DNA of 64,000 nt from Roseiconus nitratireducens. Lineage in GTDB: Bacteria > Planctomycetota > Planctomycetia > Pirellulales > Pirellulaceae. Positions 1 to 9,360 of the stretch are shown in pieces. The notes under the pieces are model-generated. The model had not been told where the DNA came from. It made no database searches and saw only the letters and a list, made by a program, of their open reading frames with translations. The stretch is from positions 1 through 64,000 of the forward strand of contig NZ_VWOX01000008.1 of NCBI RefSeq assembly GCF_008629675.1, given 5' to 3'. Both the position numbers and the translations under genes were made by a program. Numbering within the stretch: position 1 is the stretch's first letter; each line of letters opens with the position of its first letter.

Positions 1-13
1 GATTGCTAAGAGT

Positions 14-33
14 CCACCGTCTGGCGACGGTGG
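14..33. repeat. Small perfect hairpin repeat
   Basis: An 8-bp perfect stem (CCACCGTC and GACGGTGG) encloses the loop TGGC. It lies downstream of the SHD1 gene's stop codon. The same architecture, CCAC-SS-TC, TGGC, GA-SS-GTGG, recurs at 38662-38681, so this looks like one copy of a dispersed intergenic hairpin. There is no T-run, so it is not an obvious intrinsic terminator. Confidence 0.5.
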
Positions 34-109
34 CTACGTGAGATTCGACGAGTGGCGCGCCGCTGGCGGTGACCTTACGGTGACCGGACCAATATCTTTC
101 CGGCGCCGG

Positions 110-2197
110 TCATCGGATCCCTTGGCCGTTGACCAGGCTGGTCCCAAACCCGGATTGATACTCGGGCTTCAGAATCTGCTTCGGAATCGAAACCTGTTTG
201 AAGAAGTCCTCACGCGGCTTCTCATACTCTCTGGCAGTTTCCTGCAGGGACTTGCTGCCGCTGATGAAGAACGGCATGGATGTCGTCCGGCTCTGCTGCC
301 AGAGCGTCTTGCCACCCTGCACCAATTGGATCTTGCTGGTGTACGGCGTGAACGAAACGGTTTCACTTCCGAATGCACCGATGTTGCGATAGGTCCGCTG
401 CTTGGTCTCGCCCCGAGTGATCGACACTTCCAACCGCGTCGGTGCGTTCCCGGCCACCTGATACCCGGAGGATTTGGCCGCTTCGGTCAACCATCCCGTG
501 ATGTCGTTGGGGCTGATCCCCGGAGCCCCCGACTTGACCTGGACCGAGATCGTGTCCCCCGACTCCAGCGCGGTCAGCCCCGAGTGATTCTTGCCGGCCT
601 CGGCCTTCGCCGCGTCATGCGGCACACGCACGATTCCCACGTAGCCACGTTCGGCAAACGTCAGCAATCCCTGATGAATCAGATCGGTGTACTCCAAGGC
701 ATCACCGGACAGGTTGTATTTCCAAATGATCAGATTCGAAGGGATCGAGAACAACACGCCGGAAGGCAGCAACAAGAAATCGTCGCCAGCCCACATGATG
801 TTCTTTCCCAACACCGCCAATCCGACGTTGGCCTCGTGGGTCAATGTCTCTTCGCCCGTGGCAACATCAAAGATCGACAAGCTGGTGCCCATCGCCACGG
901 CCAACTTGGTGCCATCGGGTGAAAAGCCCAACGAACCGGCACCTCGCTGGAACGGAACCGAACCGAGCTGCTGACCGTCGGCGGTTCGCAAGATCACGCA
1001 TTGATCCTCGGCCATCATGGCGATGTACTGGCCACCGGGTGAGATCGTCGGTTCGTTGAACGATTCGGTCTTGGCCCGCCAACGCTCGCGTCCGGATCCG
1101 TAGTCGTGCACGTGCACTTGACCGTCGTAAACGGTGACCGCCAGTTTGCCGGGCAAGATTTTCCGGTACCGCACATAGTCTTGCTTCTTGTCATCGTTCG
1201 GGAACATCCTCCAGTGGGCAATCACGTTCGGATTCCCCTGGCTCATCCCGCTGATCACGCACAGGCTGGAAGGGCGATGGTCGTCGATGCCGGAGACAAT
1301 GCCCAGAATGTCTCCGGACTGGGGTTCGGCCGTCGACAGCCAAACCTTCTCGGGCAAAAAGCCAACCTGTTTGCTGCGTCGGCTGCTGAGGTCGGCAAGA
1401 AAGAGCTGCGTCCCCTTTTCGTCCGAGCGGGTATTGATCAGGCAATAGGCGGCCCGTGATCCGTCGTCGGCGACGATCACCGGACGGTGAAGATCACTTC
1501 CAAACGGCACCTCGCCGGTCTGCAACAAGACGTTGTCCAACGAGCTCAATTGATAGGGGCTGGGATCCGCCGAAACCTGTTTCGCCGCATCCATGCGTTG
1601 GAAAACCAACGGCTGGGTCACGCTGTAGGACGTCGCCTGGCCCAAATTCAAGCCACCTCGCGAGGACGCTCCGCCGGACGCGGTCGAATTCATCGCCGCC
1701 GGTCCACCACCCGCGCCTGCCGGGCCCGGAGAAAACGTGCCGCCGGCGAACGGGTTTTCTTCGGCCGTGTCGACCGTCGCCAGATACTCCTGGTCCTTCA
1801 GAGAAAGCTTGTCGACCGGGACATCGACCACTCGCCCGTCGGCCTTTCGCAACCGGACCGTGGTCGCCGTCTGAGAAACCAGGCTGGCTTCGATCTGAAA
1901 ACGCCCCGACTGGTCACTCCACATGCGGCTTTGCGCTCCGGAAGGCTCCGAGGCCGAACCGGTCATCACGGTCGCCCGACTGGCCACCACGACGACCTTC
2001 TGCAGCGAACCGCCGATCTCGGTTTCGACCAACAGGAACCGACCCCCGGGCCGAATTTCGACCACGCGTCCCTGCAGTTTGGTCCCGGCACGGCTGAACT
2101 CGACTTGGTCGCCGACGTTGGCCGCCCAGGCCCCGGCGATCCAAAACGGGACACAAAGACAAATCAAACCGATACGCTTGGCAGCATTGATCAACAC
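110..2197 (-). CDS. Exported SHD1-domain protein with WD40-like repeats
   Basis: The 695-residue product begins with a signal peptide (about residues 1-26, cleavage after AWA). Residues about 92-141 match the SHD1 (SLA1 homology domain 1) pattern seen in many planctomycete exported proteins, including the RLRKADGRVVDVP strand and the KLSLKDQEYL helix. A Gly/Ala-rich linker follows, then a stretch (about 200-530) of beta-rich repeats resembling a degenerate WD40 propeller, with phrases such as SPDGTKLAVA and SPGGQYIAM. The last 150 residues are not recognised. An N-terminal strand-rich segment (27-75) looks like a second small beta-barrel. The likely role is periplasmic protein-protein interaction; the true partner is unknown. 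It is transcribed alone. Confidence 0.75.
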   Translation of the reverse strand: MLINAAKRIGLICLCVPFWIAGAWAANVGDQVEFSRAGTKLQGRVVEIRPGGRFLLVETEIGGSLQKVVVVASRATVMTGSASEPSGAQSRMWSDQSGRFQIEASLVSQTATTVRLRKADGRVVDVPVDKLSLKDQEYLATVDTAEENPFAGGTFSPGPAGAGGGPAAMNSTASGGASSRGGLNLGQATSYSVTQPLVFQRMDAAKQVSADPSPYQLSSLDNVLLQTGEVPFGSDLHRPVIVADDGSRAAYCLINTRSDEKGTQLFLADLSSRRSKQVGFLPEKVWLSTAEPQSGDILGIVSGIDDHRPSSLCVISGMSQGNPNVIAHWRMFPNDDKKQDYVRYRKILPGKLAVTVYDGQVHVHDYGSGRERWRAKTESFNEPTISPGGQYIAMMAEDQCVILRTADGQQLGSVPFQRGAGSLGFSPDGTKLAVAMGTSLSIFDVATGEETLTHEANVGLAVLGKNIMWAGDDFLLLPSGVLFSIPSNLIIWKYNLSGDALEYTDLIHQGLLTFAERGYVGIVRVPHDAAKAEAGKNHSGLTALESGDTISVQVKSGAPGISPNDITGWLTEAAKSSGYQVAGNAPTRLEVSITRGETKQRTYRNIGAFGSETVSFTPYTSKIQLVQGGKTLWQQSRTTSMPFFISGSKSLQETAREYEKPREDFFKQVSIPKQILKPEYQSGFGTSLVNGQGIR

Positions 2198-2438
2198 CAG
2201 AATCTTCCTCAGAAAAGATGCGAGATGAAGTACCGATTCGGCAACCGCCGACGCGGCATCCGAGCAATGATCCGGTGGAAAGACCGCGAGAAGCTGCCCG
2301 GTGCGGCGGTGACATCCTACCCGAATAGACGCCGCTTTTCAGAAAGAGTTCCGCCGCGCGGGAACGCGGCCCACCGATCAGAACTTACCGGCCGCTCCCA
2401 GCGGTCGCATTCGGCGTCGGCCCATCGGTGGCACGGAT

Positions 2439-3311
2439 TCAGCGGCGTGCGGCGACCGCCTGGTCCTTGCGTGCTTTGGCCGCTTCCAGCCACTGCCGCA
2501 GTTCCCCTGTTTCCTCGGCAGCCACCAATGCGCGGAGCCGATCCAAGGCTCCGCGAAATTGATCGATTTGATCCAGAATCGCGTCGCGGTTGTGATCGCA
2601 GATCGCGGTCCACATGGCCGGATCGCCGGAGGCCACCCGCGTCATGTCTTTCCATCCGCTGCCCACCAGCGGCAGGCTTTCCGGCTCCGTCGATCCGGCC
2701 AACAACGAAGCCATCAGGTGCGGCAAATGGCTGACCGCGGCGAGCCGGCGATCGTGTTCCTCAGGCGTCATTTCGATCACCTCGCCGCCGGTCTGGCGCC
2801 AGAACTCTCGGGCGCGTTGCAGAAAACCGGGGTCGGGCGAGTGCCCCGGTGTCAGGATCACGGCCTTGCCGTCCAGCAGGGTGCGGCTGGCATTGGCAAC
2901 GCCTGTCTTTTCCGAGCCGGCAATCGGGTGCGCCGCGACGAACCGTCGAGCCACCGTCGCCCCCAGGTCCGCAACCCCGGCCACGATCTTTGCCTTGGTG
3001 CTGCCCACATCGGTGATCATCGCGTCATCGGCCATCGTGGCGGCACACGCGTCAACCAGTGATGCGATCCGATCGACAGGGCTGGCAATCACGACCACGT
3101 CCGCTTGCCGGCATGCCGTTGCCAAATCGCAAAAGGCTTCATCCACGGCGCCCTGCTGGACCGCGGAACGGCAACCCGATTCTGTCCGCGCGTAGCCGAC
3201 GACGTGCACACCGCTCCGCCGCAAAGACATGCCGACGCTTCCCCCGAGCAGTCCCACGCCCACAATCGCCGCGCGTTGGAGCCAGAGAGGTTTTTCGGGA
3301 AGTTCGGTCAT
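2439..3311 (-). CDS. tyrA: Prephenate dehydrogenase (TyrA family)
   Basis: This 290-residue enzyme oxidatively decarboxylates prephenate (or arogenate) to the tyrosine precursor in the cytoplasm. A Rossmann glycine motif GVGLLGGS lies at residues 18-25, and the family hallmark HPIAGSEKTGV carries the catalytic histidine. The chosen start gives the usual short lead-in (MTELPEKPLW) before the first strand; a start 17 codons upstream at 3362 is possible but adds unconserved sequence. There is no ACT domain or fused chorismate mutase, so this is a stand-alone dehydrogenase. It lies 98 bp downstream of ribBA on the same strand, and co-transcription is possible but unproven. Whether it prefers NAD or NADP cannot be decided here. 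Confidence 0.88.
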   Translation of the reverse strand: MTELPEKPLWLQRAAIVGVGLLGGSVGMSLRRSGVHVVGYARTESGCRSAVQQGAVDEAFCDLATACRQADVVVIASPVDRIASLVDACAATMADDAMITDVGSTKAKIVAGVADLGATVARRFVAAHPIAGSEKTGVANASRTLLDGKAVILTPGHSPDPGFLQRAREFWRQTGGEVIEMTPEEHDRRLAAVSHLPHLMASLLAGSTEPESLPLVGSGWKDMTRVASGDPAMWTAICDHNRDAILDQIDQFRGALDRLRALVAAEETGELRQWLEAAKARKDQAVAARR

Positions 3312-3409
3312 GGCGAAACGGTTGGACGTCACATCGGCGGACAACGGACGATTTCTGACCAACCGTCACGCAAGCGGGCTAGAAAGGATCCGGGGCGGTA
3401 CGCGCCACC

Positions 3410-4660
3410 TTATCCCAGGTCAGGAAGCTGATGCCCCAGCTTCTGACGCTTCGTTTGCAAATAGTTCTTGTTGTGTTTGTTAACCGCGGTGACGATCGGC
3501 ACCTGGTCCACGACGGTCAAATCGAACCCGCGCAGATTGAACGCCTGGCGTTTCTTCGGGTTGTTGGTCAGCAAACGCACCTGGCTGATTCCCAAATCTT
3601 TCAGAATCTGCAAACCGACGCCGTAGTCCCGCATGTCCGCCTTGAATCCCAACGCGTGATTGGCTTCGACGGTGTCCATCCCTTGATCCTGCAGGGCATA
3701 CGCCTTGATTTTCTGCGCCAGTCCAATGCCGCGGCCTTCCTGTGGCAGGTACACCAGCGCCCCGCGCCCTTCGTCGGCAATCATTTGCAACGCCATGTGA
3801 AGCTGGTCGCCGCAGTCACAACGCAGCGAAGAAACCAGATCGCCGGTGAAACAACTGCTGTGCATCCGCACCAGCGGCGGTTGGACACCGCCGTCGTTGG
3901 ACGACAAATCGCCCAGCTTCAGTGCGATCGGCTCCTGGGCTTCAAAATCCACCGAATACACGATGATTTCAAAATCTCCGTACCGCGTCGGAAGGATCGC
4001 CTCCGCCGCACGGTTGACCAGTTTTTCACTGACACGCCGATGTGCGATCAACTGCTCGATGCTGATGATCTTGAGGTTGTTCTTGCGGGCAGTCTCGATC
4101 AGTTCTTCCCGGGTGGCGCGGTCGCCCGACGCGTTCAGCACTTCGCATAGCACCCCGGCCGGTTGCAGCCCGGCCATCCGGGCCAGATCCACCGCCGCTT
4201 CGGTGTGTCCGGCGCGCCGCAAGACGCCGCCCTTCTTGGCGATCAACGGATACACGTGCCCCGGACGGACAAAATCTTCCGCCTTGCAATCGGGCGATGC
4301 GATCCGCCGGATCGTTTCGCTACGTTCGACGGCGGTGATGCCCGTGCGTGCGGTGGCGATATCCACCGGGGTCACGAACGCCGTCCGCAGCGGCGCATTG
4401 TTGTCTCCGGCGACGGGCGTCAACTCCAGACGTTTACCCACCTCCGGCAGGATCGAGACACACAGTTGGCCGCGGCCGCCGAGCATGAAATTGATGGTTT
4501 CGGGCGTCGCTTTCTCCGCGGCACAAATGAAGTCGCCTTCGTTCTCGCGGTCTTCCGCGTCGACAACAATCACGATTTCACCGCGGCGAACCGCTTCGAC
4601 AGCCTCCGGAATCGAATCGAGAGGATGGTCGCTGGCGGAGGACGCTTCTTGGAAAGGCAT
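3410..4660 (-). CDS. ribBA: Bifunctional DHBP synthase / GTP cyclohydrolase II
   Basis: RibBA supplies both precursors of riboflavin. The N-terminal half (about 1-205) is 3,4-dihydroxy-2-butanone-4-phosphate synthase, with the acidic DAEDRENEGDF motif and the RAGHTEAAVDL segment. The C-terminal half is GTP cyclohydrolase II, with a zinc-binding CFTGDLVSSLRCDC cluster and the GRGIGLAQKIKAY signature. The start at 4660 matches the normal RibB N-terminus; the open frame extends 84 codons upstream to 4912, but that stretch has no family resemblance and runs into the leader of the divergent esterase gene. No FMN riboswitch elements were seen upstream. The length of 416 residues is normal for RibBA. 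Confidence 0.92.
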   Translation of the reverse strand: MPFQEASSASDHPLDSIPEAVEAVRRGEIVIVVDAEDRENEGDFICAAEKATPETINFMLGGRGQLCVSILPEVGKRLELTPVAGDNNAPLRTAFVTPVDIATARTGITAVERSETIRRIASPDCKAEDFVRPGHVYPLIAKKGGVLRRAGHTEAAVDLARMAGLQPAGVLCEVLNASGDRATREELIETARKNNLKIISIEQLIAHRRVSEKLVNRAAEAILPTRYGDFEIIVYSVDFEAQEPIALKLGDLSSNDGGVQPPLVRMHSSCFTGDLVSSLRCDCGDQLHMALQMIADEGRGALVYLPQEGRGIGLAQKIKAYALQDQGMDTVEANHALGFKADMRDYGVGLQILKDLGISQVRLLTNNPKKRQAFNLRGFDLTVVDQVPIVTAVNKHNKNYLQTKRQKLGHQLPDLG

Positions 4661-4836
4661 GAATACAGCTTCGATGGAATTGGTCTGGCCGCCACCGCCG
4701 GGATTGTCGACACACACGTGTCCTGTGGGGAAATCCGGCATCGTCGCGGCGTTGGACACTGTCGTATTATAGGGCAATGAGCAGGTTTCCCAGAGTGCCT
4801 GCCGAATTTGCGAGCATTCGTGCAACTGAGGATGGG

Positions 4837-5964
4837 ATGAATCTGACGCAGCCAAGACAGATTGCCGGGGCTTCGGCCCGCCGATACCGCGGCGCATTGG
4901 TCGGCAGGACAATCACGGCTTGCCCCACGTGGGCCGCCGTTGCAATCGCGATCGGCGTGGCCGTTTTTGGGGCCACTGTCTCTCCGGCGACACAGGCCGC
5001 GGAACAAGACTCGGCCGGTGCCGACGCCACCCTGCGGTGCATCAAGACGTCCGGCATCCAGTTTTGCACCCGCGACGGATCGGCCGGCTTGTGCGACGTG
5101 TATCTGCCAGCCCCGCAGGCGTCTGATCTGGCTCCTGAACAAACGGGCCCCGCAACCGAAGACGACGCAAACACCAACGCTGCAACGCCATCGCCCAACG
5201 GCAGAGTCGATCGACGCTGGCCGGTCGTGCTGGTGGTCCACGGCGGTGGCTGGGCCGCCGGAGACAAATGGACGATGAACGGCCACTGCCAGGCACTTGC
5301 CAAAAGCGGTGTCGCCGCGGTGTCGATCAACTACCGCCTGGCGCCAGAGTTCCAATTTCCCGCACAAGTCGATGACCTGCGCGAAGCATTGGTGTGGATC
5401 ACGCGGCACGCCCAGGAGTACTCCCTGGACTTGGACCGCGTGGGTCTGTTCGGCTACTCGGCCGGCGGACACCTGGTTTCGCTCTTGGGCACGTTGGCCG
5501 ACGAACCGTGGGAGACGGTTCAAAACACGACGACGTGGCCGCAAGCGGATTCGCGTTGGGACGAGATCCCCACGATCCGAGCCGTCTGCGCCGGCGGGCC
5601 TCCGACCAACTTTCAAAACCTGCCACCGGGCAATTCCGCGCTGGCCTATTTCCTGGGGGGCACCCGCCAGGAAGTGCCGGAGGTCTACTCCGCTGCCTCG
5701 CCGCTGCATCACGCTTCCAACGGCGATCCGCCGTTTCAACTGGTCCATGGCGAAGCGGACGGCATCGTGCCGGTCGAGGGAAGCCAGGCGTTTCACCAGG
5801 GACTGACCGAGGTCGGTGTGAATGCCTCGCTGAAGGTGTTACCGAAAAACGGACACCTGCTGGCCTTCATCAACCCCCAAATGACCGAGGCGATGGTGCG
5901 GTTCTTTGTCCAGCAGCTGGACGTCGACAAACAGGACGCTCAGACGCCCGCGGCGGACAACTGA
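4837..5964 (+). CDS. Exported alpha/beta-hydrolase esterase
   Basis: This 375-residue protein resembles the HSL/BD-FAE type of esterases. A hydrophobic export segment lies near residues 30-50, ending around TQAAEQ. The oxyanion motif HGGGW is at 135-139, the nucleophile serine is S208 in GYSAGGH, and D308 (GEADGIV) and H340 (KNGHLL) complete a plausible triad. The family hydrolyses short acyl or aryl esters, for example on decorated polysaccharides, and the likely location is the periplasm. The start at 4837 follows GAGGATGG, a reasonable ribosome-binding site; an in-frame ATG at 4777 is possible but adds a non-signal-like leader. The 3' end overlaps the convergent mtaB gene by 25 bp. Confidence 0.82.
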   Translation: MNLTQPRQIAGASARRYRGALVGRTITACPTWAAVAIAIGVAVFGATVSPATQAAEQDSAGADATLRCIKTSGIQFCTRDGSAGLCDVYLPAPQASDLAPEQTGPATEDDANTNAATPSPNGRVDRRWPVVLVVHGGGWAAGDKWTMNGHCQALAKSGVAAVSINYRLAPEFQFPAQVDDLREALVWITRHAQEYSLDLDRVGLFGYSAGGHLVSLLGTLADEPWETVQNTTTWPQADSRWDEIPTIRAVCAGGPPTNFQNLPPGNSALAYFLGGTRQEVPEVYSAASPLHHASNGDPPFQLVHGEADGIVPVEGSQAFHQGLTEVGVNASLKVLPKNGHLLAFINPQMTEAMVRFFVQQLDVDKQDAQTPAADN

Positions 5965-7265
5965 TTGCACCGCAAGGAATCCTCACGGATCTCGTCGAAA
6001 CGCAATCGCACCAGATCCCCCGTGGTGACCGGCGAATCGGCGGGCACCTGCCATTGGGCCGGTGCGTAACGGCAGGTCGTTCCGCGGACCGACCGTCTCG
6101 GAAGGGCATCGTCGGAATCCGCCGCGACCGGATGCTCCGATTCGATCAGCACCTGCAGCGGCTCACCGACCAGGCTCTGGTAGTACTGCTGCCGCAGCTC
6201 GGCTTCCAATTCCCCGAGCACTCCGACGCGATGCGTCTTCAGGTCGCCAGGCAATTGATCGGGCATGTCGGCCGCGGGAGTTCCGCGGCGGGCACTGAAA
6301 GGGAAGGCGTGGATCTTGGAGAAACCTGCGCGACGGCAGGTCTGCAACGTTTGCTCAAACTCCTGATCCGTCTCCCCGGGGAAACCGACGATCACATCGG
6401 TCGTCAACGCCGGCTTGTGCAGCGATTGCCTCAGCAGGTCACAACGATCGAGAAACATCTTGGTCCCCCACCTTCGACGCATCCGTCGCAGCACCGAATC
6501 GCTGCCGGCCTGCAGGCACAAGTGGATGTGCGGCACGACACGATCGCCGTGATCGGCCATCACGGCGATCAGACGACGCGTCACCTCGGTCGCTTCGATG
6601 CTGGACAACCGGATGCGAAAGTCACCGGGCAGCCGGCACAACCGCTCCACCAGATCCGACAACCGCGTCCACTGCTCGCGCGGCTTGTTGCGATTCCAAT
6701 CGACACCGTAGTGCCCCAAATGGATGCCCGTCAGCACGACTTCGCGATGCCCGGCCTCGGTCAATCGTCGCACCTCGTCCAGAATGTGCTGTAGCGGCCG
6801 CGAGTGCAGCTTGGGCCGGACGTGCGGAATGATGCAGTAACTGCAACGCAGCAGACAACCGTCCTGAACCTTGACGTACGCGCGGTGGCGTCCGGAAAAA
6901 CCGTCCAAGCCCGTGGGCACGTCGATCACGCCGAAACGCGACATCAGATCAGGTAGCTCGCGCTTGTCGGTCACGACCTCGGCGACGCCGGGAAGGCGGG
7001 CGACTTCCTCGGGGGCCCGCGTCGCGTAACAGCCCATCACGACGATCCGCGCGTCGGGATTCTCGCGGGCCATTCGGCGAATCACTTGGCGGCTCTTGGC
7101 ATCGCCCTGATTGGTCACCGTGCAGGTGTTGACGATGCACACATCGGCCCGTTGGTCGTCGGTGCAATCTTCAAAGCCGACGCGCTGCAGCCCCTGGCGG
7201 ACGAGTTCCGTTTCGTACTGGTTGACCTTACAACCCAGAGTGGTAACGCGGAGCTTGGCCGGCAT
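5940..7265 (-). CDS. mtaB: tRNA t6A37 methylthiotransferase MtaB
   Basis: This 441-residue radical-SAM enzyme converts t6A to ms2t6A at position 37 of ANN-decoding tRNAs. The UPF0004 domain cysteines are C12 (TLGCKVNQ), C48 (NTCTVTN) and C79 (MGCYAT); the radical-SAM cluster is C137, C141 and C144 (CLLRCSYC). A TRAM-like C-terminal segment follows (about 365-435). The GCKVNQYE N-terminus favours MtaB over MiaB or RimO. It is followed at its 5' side by clpS on the same strand (42 bp apart), so the two may share a transcript with clpS first. Confidence 0.9.
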   Translation of the reverse strand: MPAKLRVTTLGCKVNQYETELVRQGLQRVGFEDCTDDQRADVCIVNTCTVTNQGDAKSRQVIRRMARENPDARIVVMGCYATRAPEEVARLPGVAEVVTDKRELPDLMSRFGVIDVPTGLDGFSGRHRAYVKVQDGCLLRCSYCIIPHVRPKLHSRPLQHILDEVRRLTEAGHREVVLTGIHLGHYGVDWNRNKPREQWTRLSDLVERLCRLPGDFRIRLSSIEATEVTRRLIAVMADHGDRVVPHIHLCLQAGSDSVLRRMRRRWGTKMFLDRCDLLRQSLHKPALTTDVIVGFPGETDQEFEQTLQTCRRAGFSKIHAFPFSARRGTPAADMPDQLPGDLKTHRVGVLGELEAELRQQYYQSLVGEPLQVLIESEHPVAADSDDALPRRSVRGTTCRYAPAQWQVPADSPVTTGDLVRLRFDEIREDSLRCNQLSAAGV

Positions 7266-7307
7266 GAATTCTTCGTGAGGGTGGATAAGTCGGTGGGCGG
7301 CAACCGA

Positions 7308-7643
7308 TCAAGTTGCCGGCTCGATCGTCGCACTCATGCTGCCTTTGCAGCGCGGGATCAAGTCGTCTTTGCCGAAGGCGTGGATCTGGTCCCGCTTCAA
7401 CTCGGCATGTTCCATGGTGGTGGTCAAACAAATCGCCTTGCCAGAATTATCAACCTCGCGGGCGATCTGAAATCCTTTTTCGACAGGGTACCGAAACAGC
7501 TTCCGCATCATGATCACTACGTACTCGTAGCTGTGATCGGAATCGTCCCACAGGACGACGTTGTACCGCGGTTGCTTCTTCGGTTTTCGCTTTCGCTCCT
7601 TCTTCGAAGCCGGTTTGACAACGGTGACCAAATCGTCTGACAT
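7308..7643 (-). CDS. clpS: ATP-dependent Clp protease adaptor ClpS
   Basis: ClpS delivers N-end-rule substrates to ClpAP. The 111-residue product has a Lys/Arg-rich N-terminal tail followed by the ClpS core: the strand VVLWDDSDHSYEYVV, corresponding to the DD-x-T/S-x-x-x-VV region, and the later ATTTMEHAEL-type segment that forms the N-degron pocket. The start at 7643 is supported by an upstream AGGGAG; the open frame reaches 7706 but the added 21 residues are not conserved. No clpA gene is adjacent. Many planctomycetes carry ClpS variants, so the substrate range should not be assumed. Confidence 0.88.
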   Translation of the reverse strand: MSDDLVTVVKPASKKERKRKPKKQPRYNVVLWDDSDHSYEYVVIMMRKLFRYPVEKGFQIAREVDNSGKAICLTTTMEHAELKRDQIHAFGKDDLIPRCKGSMSATIEPAT

Positions 7644-7870
7644 CGTGTTCGTCGCTCCCTGCGAAAGGAATGGCCGCTGACACCATTGGCGTGCCCTGGC
7701 GTCCAATGGGAACCCACTTGGACAAGACCCCGCGAAGGCGTTCGGCCGGACGTAAGCCCTCTGTCGTTTCGGACTCCGAGGACCTATTGTAGCGCCGCCG
7801 GAAAACCGTCGGCAGACCCGATTTTCAAGGTTTTAACCGATTTCTTACTCCTCCGCGTCGGATTGCCACC

Positions 7871-9292
7871 GTGTCGCAACAAAGTCGAAATCCGCACCCG
7901 AAATCGCCGGACAAGGCGGCATTTGAACAACTGCTGACGGATTTACACGCGGAGCGTCCACAGCACCTGGAAGATTTGATGCAGTGGTTGCGAATCCCCA
8001 GCGTCAGCAGCGACAGCCGACGCAAGGACGATGTGCAACAGGCCTGCCAGTGGATCGCGACCAAGCTCGGCTCCGCCGGGTTGAAGGTGGACGTGATGCC
8101 CACCGAAGGCCACCCGCTGGTGATCGCCGAAACACCTCCAGTCGACGGGGGACCGGTCGTCCTGGTGTACGGCCACTACGATGTGCAGCCGGCCGAACCG
8201 CTGGACCACTGGATCAGCGGACCGTTCGACCCCACCGTTCGCGATGGTGACCTGTTCGCGCGCGGGGCGACCGATGACAAAGGTCAAGTACTGACACACG
8301 TGCAAAGCGTCTGCCAGTGGATGTCTGCCGGCAATCCGTTGCCGCTGCAGATCAAATTCCTGATCGAAGGCGAAGAAGAGGTCGGCAGCGCCAATTTGGA
8401 ACGACTGCTGCCAGAACTGTCGGACCGGCTGGCCTGCGATTGCGTCGTGATCAGCGACAGCAGCCAATACGGAGACGGACAACCGGCAATCACCTACGGA
8501 CTACGCGGCATCGCGACCTACGAGCTGACCGTCAGCGGTCCCAGCCAGGATCTCCACAGCGGTTCCTTCGGCGGCGCCGTGATGAACCCCGCGATCGCGC
8601 TGTGCCATCTGCTGTCGTCCATGGTCGACTCGGACGGCGTGATCCAGCTGCCGGGCTTCTACGACGACGTGGAAGACTTGCCCGAGGACCAACGCGACCA
8701 ATGGCGTCAGCTGCCGCAATCCGACGAGGCCTTTGCGAAAAGCGTCGGCGTGGAACAACTGTTCGGCGAAACCGGCTACACAACCGATGAACGTCGCTGG
8801 GCCCGTCCGACCTTTGACATCAACGGTCTGACATCCGGACACCAGGGTGAAGGCGTCAAGACGATCATTCCGGCCCTTGCCTCAGCCAAGTTCAGCTTTC
8901 GTCTGGTTCCCCACCAAGACCCCGAACGCTTGACCAATCAGCTTCGCGAACACCTGGCCGCCCACGTTCCCGTGGGGGTCGCGTGGGATCTGAAAGTCGA
9001 TCACGGGGCGCCGGGCATGCTGGCGCGGATCGACACTCCGTTCGCTCGCGCCGCGGAAGCCGCCATCGAGCAAGCGTTCGGCACCCGACCGGTGTTCATC
9101 CGCGAAGGCGGCTCCATCCCGATCGTCACGCGGTTTCAGGAAGTCCTGGGCTGCGACTGCCTGCTGCTGGGATGGGGGCTCTCGGACGACAACGCGCACA
9201 GCCCGAACGAAAAATTTCGCGTCCAAGACTACTACCGCGGCATCGAAGCCTCTGCCCGGCTCTGGAACGAAATCGCAAACCCGCCAGAATAA
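7871..9292 (+). CDS. M20-family metallopeptidase (dipeptidase)
   Basis: This 473-residue cytosolic enzyme belongs to the di-zinc M20 peptidases of the CNDP/ArgE type. Metal ligands and catalytic residues are visible in GHYDVQP (H102), ARGATDDKGQ (about 130-139), EGEEEVGS (about 166-173), SDSSQY, and the C-terminal NAHSPNEKF. The central dimerisation (lid) domain contains QDLHSGSFGG, the usual LHSG motif of this branch. The start is a GTG without a clear Shine-Dalgarno sequence, chosen because it gives the expected N-terminal helix. It lies divergently from clpS, with a 227-bp shared upstream region, and serS begins 68 bp downstream on the same strand. Confidence 0.87.
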   Translation: MSQQSRNPHPKSPDKAAFEQLLTDLHAERPQHLEDLMQWLRIPSVSSDSRRKDDVQQACQWIATKLGSAGLKVDVMPTEGHPLVIAETPPVDGGPVVLVYGHYDVQPAEPLDHWISGPFDPTVRDGDLFARGATDDKGQVLTHVQSVCQWMSAGNPLPLQIKFLIEGEEEVGSANLERLLPELSDRLACDCVVISDSSQYGDGQPAITYGLRGIATYELTVSGPSQDLHSGSFGGAVMNPAIALCHLLSSMVDSDGVIQLPGFYDDVEDLPEDQRDQWRQLPQSDEAFAKSVGVEQLFGETGYTTDERRWARPTFDINGLTSGHQGEGVKTIIPALASAKFSFRLVPHQDPERLTNQLREHLAAHVPVGVAWDLKVDHGAPGMLARIDTPFARAAEAAIEQAFGTRPVFIREGGSIPIVTRFQEVLGCDCLLLGWGLSDDNAHSPNEKFRVQDYYRGIEASARLWNEIANPPE

Positions 9293-9360
9293 ATAGACGT
9301 CGCCCGTATCGACACAGAACGCTGGCTCGCTTCTCGACTCCCTCGCAGAACTCCCCACCG

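Noticed and set aside
1487..2734. Long open frame on the plus strand over the SHD1 and tyrA genes
   Set aside because: It is antisense to recognised genes, rich in Arg and Pro, and without any domain; typical GC-rich shadow.
4661..4836. FMN riboswitch upstream of ribBA
   Set aside because: No conserved FMN-aptamer blocks could be found on the minus strand; the region is only a short divergent gap.
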